Positions 21,647 to 28,816 of a DNA stretch of 64,000 nucleotides are shown here, piece after piece. The stretch covers positions 1 to 64,000 of IMG/VR virus record IMGVR_UViG_3300020202_000001, one strand, 5' to 3'. Each line of letters begins with the position of its first letter. Position 1 is the stretch's first letter. Origin of the DNA: a virus. A model generated the notes under the pieces. That model was not told the origin of the DNA. It worked only from the letters and a program-made list of their open reading frames with translations, and made no database searches. Made by a program: the position numbers and the translations under genes.

Positions 21647-24600
21647 ATGGGCCGCCTCGGATCTGGCATCAACATCATGGGGGATTCGGACCTCGGCATC
21701 ATGGACGCGATGCCGGGGTTCGTCTCCGCGCCCATGCAGCTGCAGGCCCCGAAGCCCGTCGAGGAGGTCGAGGCCGAGCCCGAGGGGCTGCGGGCGTTCG
21801 GCGACGTGGACGCGACCCGCAAGGCGATCTACGACTCCGTGTTCGAGGCCGCCTCGAAGATGGAGCCGACGAAGAACCAGAAGCACACGCTCCGGCTGAC
21901 CGGCGTGCAGTGGCAGGACCCGGACAAGTTCACGATCCGCCAGCGGAAGGAGGCCCTGCTGCGGGGCGAGACGCTCGGCCGCCGGCTCAAGGGCACCTGG
22001 GAGCTGCTCGACAACGCGACGAACCAGGTGATCGACCGCCGCGAGCAGACCGTGCTCCGCGTCCCGCACCTGACCGGGGGCGGCACGTTCGTCCACAACG
22101 GAAGCGACTACGCGCTGGGCAACCAGCAGCGGCTCCGCTCGGGCATCTTCGCCCGCGTGAAGGACAACGGCGAGTACGAGTCGCACGTCAACGTGCTGGA
22201 GGGCGGCCCCTCGCACAAGATCCAGCTGAACCCGGAGAAGGGCGTCTTCTACGTCAACATCGGGCAGGCGAACATCCCGCTGCTGCCGCTGCTGCAGACG
22301 CTCGGGGCGAGCGAGAAGGACCTCCGCGCGGCGTGGGGCGACGACCTGTACGCCCGGAACTACCAGAAGGCGGACGGGACGGCGATGGCGAAGATCGTCG
22401 CCAAGTTCCTGAAGAAGCCGCCGGTCGACGGCACGAGCACGGCCGACGCCCTCCGCCAGACGTTCGAGAACATGCGGCTCGACCCCGAGGTCACCAAGCG
22501 GACGCTCGGCCAGCCGTACGACCGCCTGGGCAAGGACGCGCTGGTCGCCGCGACCGCCAAGCTCCTGCGGGTCCACCGCAAGGAGGAGGAGCCGGACGAC
22601 CGCGACCACCTCGCGTACCAGACGTTCCTCGGCCCCGAGGACCTGTTCGCCGAGCGGCTCCGCAAGGACCGCGCCGGCGTCCGCCGCAACATGCTCTTCA
22701 AGATCAGCGGCAAGGGCAGCCTGCGGGCGATGGGCTCCAGCCCGCTGCAGGACCAGATCGACTCGGCGATCATGTCGTCGGGGCTCGGCCAGGCCCTCGA
22801 AGAGATCAACCCGGCGGAGATCCTCGACAAGAACACGAAGATCAGCCGGATGGGCGAGGGCGGCATCCCGAGCTACGACGCGGTCCCCGACGAGGCCCGC
22901 GCCGTGCAGCCGTCGCACTTCGGGTTCATGGACCCGCTCCGCACCCCGGAGAGCTTCAAGGCCGGCGTGGACGTGTTCCTGAGCGGCAACGTCCGCAAGG
23001 GCCGCGACGGGAAGCTGTACGGCCGGTTCGTCGACGCCCGCACCGGCAAGCCGGCGTGGAAGACGCCGCAGGAGGTCGCGGACGCCGTCGTCACGTTCCC
23101 GGGGGCCGACAAGCTCCCGTACAAGCGCATCCCCGCGATGAAGAACGGGCGGATGGGCTGGGCGACCCGCGAGGAGGTCGGCCTGGTGCTGCCGACGATG
23201 GAGCACGCGTTCAGCCCGATCGACAACCTGATCCCGCTCAAGAGCCAGCTCAAGGGCCAGCGGGCCAGCATGGCGAGCCGGATGACCACCCAGGCCCTGC
23301 CGCTGGTCGGCGCTGAGGCCCCGCTGGTGCAGAGCGGCCTGCCCGGCTCCAAGGGCGAGCGGAGCTACGAGGAGGAGTACGCGAAGCACATGGGGGCCGT
23401 CGTCGCCGACCGCGGCGGCAAGGTCCTGGCCGTGACGCCGGACGCGATGACGGTGAAGTACGACGACGGCAAGGTCGACACGATCGAGCTGTACAACAAC
23501 TTCCCCTACAACCGCAAGACGGGCATCACGCAGACGCCGACCGTCAAGCCCGGCCAGCGGTTCGAGGCCAAGCAGCCGATCGCCCGGTCGAACTTCACGG
23601 ACGACAAGGGGGCCGCCGCGCTGGGGCTCAACGCCCGCGTCGCGTACATGCCGTGGGGCGGCCAGAACTTCGAGGACGCGATCGTCATCAGCGAGGGCAT
23701 GGCCAAGCGGATGACGTCCGAGCACATGTACCAGAACGGGCTGGAGGTGAACGACCGCACGAAGGTCGGCCGCAAGGAGTTCATCTCGCTCTTCCCGTCG
23801 AAGTACGACAAGGCCACGCTGGCGAAGCTCGACGATAAGGGCCTCATCAAGCCCGGCACCCAGGTCCACTTCGGCGACCCGCTGATCCTCGCCGCCGAGG
23901 AGCGGAGCACGGCCCAGAACAAGATCCACAAGAAGGGCACGCCCGCGTTCAACGACGTGTCCGTCACCTGGGACCACCACGACCCCGGCATCGTCACCGA
24001 CGTCGTCGAGGGCAAGAACGGCCCGGTCGTCCTGGTGAAGAGCCAGCACCCGATGCAGGTCGGCGACAAGATGAGCGGGCGGTACGGCGACAAGGGCGTC
24101 GTCAGCGCGATCATCCCGGACGACCAGATGCCGCACGACAAGGACGGCAAGCCGTTCGAGGTGCTGCTGAACGACCTGGGCGTCATCAGCCGGACGAACC
24201 CGAGCCAGTGGGCCGAGGCCAAGCTCGGGGCGATCGCCGCCAAGCTGGGCAAGGCGATGAAGGTCGAGGACTTCGACCCGGCGGTCGAGGACCGCGCGGC
24301 GTGGGTCGAGGAGCAGATGCGGAAGCACGGCATCCCCGACCAGGAGGACGTGACCGACCCGGTGCGGGGGACGAAGATCCCGGGCATCTCGACCGGCAAC
24401 CGCTTCTTCATGAAGCTCCACCACACGGCCGAGTCCAAGGGGCAGGGCCGCGGGTCGGGCGCGTACGCCTCGGACGACACGCCGGCCAAGGGCGGCGAGA
24501 CGGGCAGCAAGCGGAACTCGCTGCTGAACGTGAACGCCCTGCTCTCGCACGGGGCGACCGACTACCTGCAGGACGTCGGGGCGATCAGCGGCCAGCGGAA

Positions 24601-26152
24601 CGAGGACTACTGGCTCCAGTTCATGCAGGGGTTCTCGCCCCGCAAGCCGAAGGTCCCGCTCGTGTACGAGAAGTTCGTCAACGAGCTGAAGGGGGCCGGG
24701 ATCAACGTCGTCCGCGAGGGCAGCCAGCTCCACGTCATGGCGCTGACGGACAAGGACGTCGACCACCTGGCCGGCGACCGCGAGATCGAGGTCGGCGACA
24801 CGGTCGACTTCTACAACGAGCTGAAGCCCGTGAAGGGCGGCCTGTTCGACAAGACGAAGACCGGCGGCCACCACGGCAACCGGTGGGCGGCGATCAAGCT
24901 CGCGGAGCCGATGCCGAACCCGGTCATGGAGGAGCCGATCCGCCGCGTGCTCGGGCTGACGCAGAAGCGGTTCGAGGACGTGATCGCCGGCCGCGAGCCG
25001 CTGAACCCGCAGACCGGGGCGACCGGCCCGCGGGCGATCGCCGAGGCCCTGAAGACGATGAACGTCGACCGGGAGATCGCGATCGCCCGGGCGAAGATCC
25101 AGAACGGCACGAAGGCCGAGCGGGACATGGCCGTGCGGAAGCTCGGCTACCTCAAGAGCGCGAAGAAGACGGGCGTCCTGCCGGGCGACTGGGTGCTGAA
25201 CCGCGCCCCGGTCCTGCCGCCGCAGTTCCGCCCCGTGAACGTGATGGGCGGGAAGAACGTACCGCTCGTCGCGGACGCGAACTTCCTCTACAAGGAGCTG
25301 TTCGAGGCGAACAAGAACCTCCGCGACATGAGCGAGCAGGTGGGCGACGACGTCGGCGACGAGCGGCTGGCGGTGTACCACGCGTTCAAGGCGGTCACGG
25401 GCCTCGGCGAGCCGATCACGCAGAAGAGCCAGGAGAAACAGGTCAAGGGAATCCTAAAATCGGTTTTTGGATCTTCGCCGAAGTTCGGCACCGTGCAGCG
25501 GAAGCTGATCGGCTCCACGGTCGACAACGTCGGCCGGGGCGTCGTCGTCCCGAACCCGGACCTCGACATGGACAGCGTCGGGCTCCCGGAGGACCGGGCG
25601 TTCGACGTCTACAGCCGGTTCGTCGTCCGCCGCCTCCGCCGCTCGGGCATGCCGATGGCCCAGGCCCTGCGGCACGTCAAGGACAAGAGCCCGCTGGCCC
25701 GGAAAGTGCTGGTCGAGGAGATGGACCACCGGCCGGTGGTCGTCAACCGCGCCCCGGTGCTCCACCGGTTCGGCATCATGGCGTTCCGCCCCAAGCTCGT
25801 GAAGGGCTCGGTGCTGCACGTCCCGCCGCTGATCGTGAAGGGCTTCGGCATGGACTTCGACGGCGACGCGGTGCAGTACCACGTCCCGACGAGCGAGGAC
25901 GCCCGGGCCGAGGCCCTCGACCGGATGCTGCCCAGCCGGCAGCTGCTGAGCCCCGGCGACTTCAAAAGCCCCGTGCACGTCCCGGGGCAGGAGTACGTCG
26001 GCGGGCTGTACAAGGCGACGAGCGGCCGCAGCAAGCGGCCGGTCCGCTACTTCCGCAGCGCCAAGGACGTCCGCCACGCCTGGGAGCACGGTGAGGTCGC
26101 GATCGACGACGTCATCAAGGTCCTGGGCGACGCGGTCGCGGCGAAGCGGTAG
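21647..26152 (+). CDS. Multisubunit RNA polymerase: beta subunit fused to the N-terminal half of beta'
   Basis: One 1501-residue chain carries both catalytic double-psi barrels. The beta part includes NFEDAIVISEG (about 675) and VGDKMSGRYGDKG (805-817), with the two active-site lysines Lys808 and Lys816 spaced as in bacterial beta. The beta' part begins by about 1190 (VLNRAPVLPPQFRPVNVMGG), then VVNRAPVLHRFGIMAFRP and DFDGD with the Mg-binding Asp1403, Asp1405 and Asp1407. Beta' stops soon after, and its bridge helix and trigger loop are in the 28817 gene. Fusing beta to half of beta' in one chain is unlike the split genes of phiKZ-like phages. Its neighbours suggest a polymerase either packaged in virions or used for late genes. 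GGAAAGGA precedes the ATG. Confidence 0.92.
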   Translation: MGRLGSGINIMGDSDLGIMDAMPGFVSAPMQLQAPKPVEEVEAEPEGLRAFGDVDATRKAIYDSVFEAASKMEPTKNQKHTLRLTGVQWQDPDKFTIRQRKEALLRGETLGRRLKGTWELLDNATNQVIDRREQTVLRVPHLTGGGTFVHNGSDYALGNQQRLRSGIFARVKDNGEYESHVNVLEGGPSHKIQLNPEKGVFYVNIGQANIPLLPLLQTLGASEKDLRAAWGDDLYARNYQKADGTAMAKIVAKFLKKPPVDGTSTADALRQTFENMRLDPEVTKRTLGQPYDRLGKDALVAATAKLLRVHRKEEEPDDRDHLAYQTFLGPEDLFAERLRKDRAGVRRNMLFKISGKGSLRAMGSSPLQDQIDSAIMSSGLGQALEEINPAEILDKNTKISRMGEGGIPSYDAVPDEARAVQPSHFGFMDPLRTPESFKAGVDVFLSGNVRKGRDGKLYGRFVDARTGKPAWKTPQEVADAVVTFPGADKLPYKRIPAMKNGRMGWATREEVGLVLPTMEHAFSPIDNLIPLKSQLKGQRASMASRMTTQALPLVGAEAPLVQSGLPGSKGERSYEEEYAKHMGAVVADRGGKVLAVTPDAMTVKYDDGKVDTIELYNNFPYNRKTGITQTPTVKPGQRFEAKQPIARSNFTDDKGAAALGLNARVAYMPWGGQNFEDAIVISEGMAKRMTSEHMYQNGLEVNDRTKVGRKEFISLFPSKYDKATLAKLDDKGLIKPGTQVHFGDPLILAAEERSTAQNKIHKKGTPAFNDVSVTWDHHDPGIVTDVVEGKNGPVVLVKSQHPMQVGDKMSGRYGDKGVVSAIIPDDQMPHDKDGKPFEVLLNDLGVISRTNPSQWAEAKLGAIAAKLGKAMKVEDFDPAVEDRAAWVEEQMRKHGIPDQEDVTDPVRGTKIPGISTGNRFFMKLHHTAESKGQGRGSGAYASDDTPAKGGETGSKRNSLLNVNALLSHGATDYLQDVGAISGQRNEDYWLQFMQGFSPRKPKVPLVYEKFVNELKGAGINVVREGSQLHVMALTDKDVDHLAGDREIEVGDTVDFYNELKPVKGGLFDKTKTGGHHGNRWAAIKLAEPMPNPVMEEPIRRVLGLTQKRFEDVIAGREPLNPQTGATGPRAIAEALKTMNVDREIAIARAKIQNGTKAERDMAVRKLGYLKSAKKTGVLPGDWVLNRAPVLPPQFRPVNVMGGKNVPLVADANFLYKELFEANKNLRDMSEQVGDDVGDERLAVYHAFKAVTGLGEPITQKSQEKQVKGILKSVFGSSPKFGTVQRKLIGSTVDNVGRGVVVPNPDLDMDSVGLPEDRAFDVYSRFVVRRLRRSGMPMAQALRHVKDKSPLARKVLVEEMDHRPVVVNRAPVLHRFGIMAFRPKLVKGSVLHVPPLIVKGFGMDFDGDAVQYHVPTSEDARAEALDRMLPSRQLLSPGDFKSPVHVPGQEYVGGLYKATSGRSKRPVRYFRSAKDVRHAWEHGEVAIDDVIKVLGDAVAAKR
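25453..25475. repeat. Dispersed AAAACCGGTTTT palindrome, copy 5 (degenerate), inside the RNA polymerase gene
   Basis: CTAAAATCGGTTTTTGGATC, reverse orientation with one core change (T for C). In frame it encodes ILKSVFGSS. Confidence 0.75.
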
Positions 26153-26167
26153 CGTCAAGGAGGACGC
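26152..26167 (+). promoter_or_regulatory. SD hairpin GCGTC-AAGGAG-GACGC
   Basis: Perfect 5-bp stem, AAGGAG hexaloop closed by C-G. It begins at the last base of the RNA polymerase stop codon and ends 5 bases before ATG 26173. Confidence 0.8.
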
Positions 26168-26172
26168 GCACC

Positions 26173-26487
26173 ATGGAACTGATCGCTCGACCACTGAAGT
26201 TCGGCGGGCCGAAGCTGCGGCGGGTCGCCCAGGCCGCCCGGGACCGCAGCGGGCGGCTGGCGGTGAACACCCCGATGCTCCACCTGATCGAGGCGTGCTA
26301 CGCCGGCGGCCCCGACGACGTGCGGCTGGGCGTGGAGCACTACCACGACCCGCTGCTCGACGGGCTGTACGCCGACCCCGTGGCCGTCGCGGTGACCGCC
26401 GACCGCTCGCTCGTCGGGCCGGGTCACCCGGACGACCAGTACCGAGGCATCCCGCCGGAGCGGGCCGCCTGTATCCTGTTCTCCTGA
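26173..26487 (+). CDS. Hypothetical protein between the polymerase genes
   Basis: 104 residues, soluble alpha/beta, no motif recognised. It starts 20 bases after the RNA polymerase gene under an SD hairpin, so its output can be controlled separately from the polymerase on the same mRNA. Confidence 0.6.
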   Translation: MELIARPLKFGGPKLRRVAQAARDRSGRLAVNTPMLHLIEACYAGGPDDVRLGVEHYHDPLLDGLYADPVAVAVTADRSLVGPGHPDDQYRGIPPERAACILFS

Positions 26488-26565
26488 CCGCCGCAGCGCA
26501 CGGGGCTGGCGGCGGACCCGGTAGTTGTTACACTAACGGGTGAGCACGCAAGGAAGCACTCAACA

Positions 26566-26577
26566 CGCAAGGACGCG
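26566..26577 (+). promoter_or_regulatory. SD hairpin CGC-AAGGAC-GCG (weak stem)
   Basis: A 3-bp stem with AAGGAC loop (CANGGANG), 4 bases before ATG 26582. A second AAGGA lies 20 bases upstream. Confidence 0.5.
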
Positions 26578-26581
26578 ACCT

Positions 26582-27349
26582 ATGTCGAAGCACCTCGTCA
26601 ACCCCCAGCTCCTCGGAATGGCGTACCAGAGCGTCGCCGGGTCGCTGGCCAAGCACGCCGCCGCACCGCAGCCCGTCGCGCGGTCGTTCAACCTGATGGA
26701 CCCGAACGGGTACGACAAGGCAGCCTTCGTGCCGGCCGGCGACCCGAGCATGGACCCCGCGGCGGCGGCCGGCGGCGGCGCTCCCCCGCCCCCGGGTGGC
26801 GACCCTGCGGCCGGCGGCGGCGGTGCTCCCCCGGCCCCACCGGCGGCCCCGCCGGTCGACCCGAACATGATCGCCCAGCAGGTGCTGTCGATGATCCAGT
26901 CGCAGGGCGGCGGGATGGGCGGCGGCGGGGGCATGGGCGGCGTCGAGCCGATCAAGCCGAAGATCGACGTCAACGTCGAGATGCTCCAGATCAAGAAGAT
27001 GCTCGCCAAGATCTGCGACACGCTCGGCATCGTCATCCCCGCGAGCGACATGGCCGTCACCAGCCAGGACCTGACCCAGATGGCCCAGCAGCAGGGCCAG
27101 GCGGGCGGGGCCGGCGGCGGTGCCCCGCAGCAGAGCGCGATCGCCCCGATCTCCCCGATGCAGCCGGCCGCGCCGGGCATGGGCGGGGGCGGCGACGCCG
27201 GCGGCGGCATGGGCGGCGGGCCGAAGATGGCCAGCGCCAAGCAGGCCGCGGTCAACAACGGCCGCGGGTTCAGCACCGAGGGCCTCGGCAACCTGACCAA
27301 CAAGGCGGCCGCGATCGCTCAGCTCCGCAGCCGCCGCCGGGCGGGGTAA
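26582..27349 (+). CDS. Gly/Pro/Ala-rich low-complexity protein
   Basis: 255 residues. Long Gly/Pro/Ala/Met-rich tracts (about 58-130 and 165-220) flank a short ordered helical segment (IDVNVEMLQIKKMLAKICDT, about 139-158) that could oligomerise. The same composition recurs in the 31573 and 42913 products. Scaffold-like or virion-internal; no homologue recognised. ATG 26582 is preferred to GTG 26540. Confidence 0.55.
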   Translation: MSKHLVNPQLLGMAYQSVAGSLAKHAAAPQPVARSFNLMDPNGYDKAAFVPAGDPSMDPAAAAGGGAPPPPGGDPAAGGGGAPPAPPAAPPVDPNMIAQQVLSMIQSQGGGMGGGGGMGGVEPIKPKIDVNVEMLQIKKMLAKICDTLGIVIPASDMAVTSQDLTQMAQQQGQAGGAGGGAPQQSAIAPISPMQPAAPGMGGGGDAGGGMGGGPKMASAKQAAVNNGRGFSTEGLGNLTNKAAAIAQLRSRRRAG

Positions 27350-27358
27350 GCAGCGACC

Positions 27359-27637
27359 ATGTTCGTCGAGATCCTGTCCAAGTTCGGGGGCGAGCCGATC
27401 CGCATCGAGGCGGCCCAGCTCGTCGTGCGTAACGACTCCGGCACGCCCGTGATGGTGGCGGGGGAGTACGGCCCGAACAGCACGATCCGCGTCTCGCACG
27501 GCGCGGACGAAGACTTCAACCAGTCGCTCAGGGCCTTCGGCTACGGTCAGGAGACCGTGGTCATGGAGACCGTGAGCACCAGCAACACGCCGATCCCGGC
27601 CGGTGCCCGCCGCGTTGGCGGCCCGTTTGGTCGGTGA
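27359..27637 (+). CDS. Hypothetical small protein
   Basis: 92 residues, beta-rich (RIEAAQLVVRNDSGTPVMVA), no cysteines and no known motif. Only 9 bases separate it from the previous gene, with no clear Shine-Dalgarno. Confidence 0.55.
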   Translation: MFVEILSKFGGEPIRIEAAQLVVRNDSGTPVMVAGEYGPNSTIRVSHGADEDFNQSLRAFGYGQETVVMETVSTSNTPIPAGARRVGGPFGR

Positions 27638-27665
27638 CACCCCGTTCTCCGAAGGAGACACCCCG

Positions 27666-28682
27666 ATGGCAGCGAACGAAAGCTCGAACAAGGCCTACTA
27701 CGGCAGCGGCCAGAAGTCCGTCATCAACAACAAGAACCCCCTGTACCGCACGGGCAACGTCAACGACCCGCTCCAGGCCAACGCCTCCCCCGTCCACGTC
27801 GCCGGCGACACCTCGACCGACCAGTATTACAAGAACGGCGGCTCGAAGATGCAGCGGCGGGCGGCCGAGCCCGCGAAGTTCATCCCGGTCGACCCCCGCG
27901 CCGACTCCAAGGCCCGCCCGGCCGCCGGTGCCGCGTACACGACGCCGCTGGAGGGCGACCTCCGCCGGCCGCTGCTGGTGAAGGAGGGCCACCCCGCCGC
28001 GATCCGCGCCGCCGTCGCCCGCATCGTCGAGCTGCTGCTCGGCGGCACGAGCCCGGTAATCGTCCACGTCGCCGACGTCGGCTTCGAGCCGGACATCCGC
28101 ACGGGCCTCGACATCCGCGTCGCCCGCGAGGAGATCTCCCGCGACCAGTACCGCGACGTCCAGTTCTCCCTGGCCCCGAAGACCGGCACCGAGCTGGCCG
28201 ACCAGACGTTCGGCGCGATCGACCCGGCGAGCCTGCCCGAGGTCAAGGTCGGCGAGGACCCCGAGGACGCGATCCCCGACGACATCGAGGCGTTCGTCAA
28301 GGGCAACACCGACGCGGACGACGTCGCCCCGGCCGCCCCCGAGGCGAGCCGCGTCCAGACGATCTCCGCCCCGGCCGCCCCGGCCGAGGACAACGACGAC
28401 ACGGACGACGACGTGACCAACACGCAGGGCTCGGACGGCCCGCAGGGTCCGGCCGGCGTCGCCGACGAGGCCCCGGTCGGCAACGTCCCCCGTCCCGAGG
28501 CCGTCAAGGCGGCCCCCGAGGCGAGCAACGAGGAGCCGGCGATCTCCACGACCGCCCCGGCGGCCGCCGACACCGACGACGAGGCCGAGACGGCCGACGA
28601 GCCGGCGGCCACGGGCGACGCCGCCCCCGCCGCCGCCGCCGACGCACCGGCGACCGGCAAGAAGGGCCGCAACCGCCGCTGA
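27666..28682 (+). CDS. Hypothetical protein with acidic low-complexity tail
   Basis: 338 residues. The first ~190 look ordered (PVIVHVADVGFEPDIRTGLD). The last ~140 are Asp/Glu/Ala/Pro-rich and probably disordered, ending in a short basic GKKGRNRR. ATG 27666 is preferred to an upstream start because GAAGGAG lies before it, in a TCTCC-GAA-GGAGA hairpin. It lies between the two RNA polymerase genes. Confidence 0.6.
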   Translation: MAANESSNKAYYGSGQKSVINNKNPLYRTGNVNDPLQANASPVHVAGDTSTDQYYKNGGSKMQRRAAEPAKFIPVDPRADSKARPAAGAAYTTPLEGDLRRPLLVKEGHPAAIRAAVARIVELLLGGTSPVIVHVADVGFEPDIRTGLDIRVAREEISRDQYRDVQFSLAPKTGTELADQTFGAIDPASLPEVKVGEDPEDAIPDDIEAFVKGNTDADDVAPAAPEASRVQTISAPAAPAEDNDDTDDDVTNTQGSDGPQGPAGVADEAPVGNVPRPEAVKAAPEASNEEPAISTTAPAAADTDDEAETADEPAATGDAAPAAAADAPATGKKGRNRR

Positions 28683-28704
28683 TCCTGACAGTCCGCACGC
28701 GACG

Positions 28705-28757
28705 ACGACGCACCCCGCGGACCGGCCTCGGCTGGCTACCACGGGGTGCGTCGTGTT
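28705..28757 (+). terminator. Long hairpin, probable terminator between polymerase genes
   Basis: Thirteen-base-pair stem ACGACGCACCCCG/CGGGGTGCGTCGT (28705-28717 with 28742-28754), followed only by GTT, so termination may be partial. Confidence 0.55.
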
Positions 28758-28759
28758 AA

Positions 28760-28783
28760 GATCCAAAAACCGGTTTTGAGAAG
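28760..28783. repeat. Dispersed AAAACCGGTTTT palindrome, copy 6
   Basis: TCCAAAAACCGGTTTTGAGA in the forward orientation, between a terminator hairpin and the RNA polymerase beta' C-terminal gene. Confidence 0.9.
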
Positions 28784-28802
28784 CCACGGACGGCGACACA
28801 CA

Positions 28803-28816
28803 AGGCACGGAGGCCT
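28803..28816 (+). promoter_or_regulatory. SD hairpin AGGC-ACGGAG-GCCT
   Basis: Perfect 4-bp stem, extendable by three more pairs past one bulged A (CAC/GTG). ACGGAG hexaloop closed by C-G, abutting GTG 28817. Confidence 0.75.

Noticed and set aside
20348-25381. Minus-strand open frame of about 1677 codons opposite the RNA polymerase gene
   Set aside because: Long antisense frames are expected opposite GC3-rich genes. Its composition is Arg/Leu/Val/His-rich without domains, while the + strand shows clear polymerase motifs.
26521-26545. Promoter-like TTGTTACACT before the 26582 gene
   Set aside because: No acceptable -35 hexamer at 16-18 bases; the sequence is instead part of a weak ACCCG/CGGGT hairpin.
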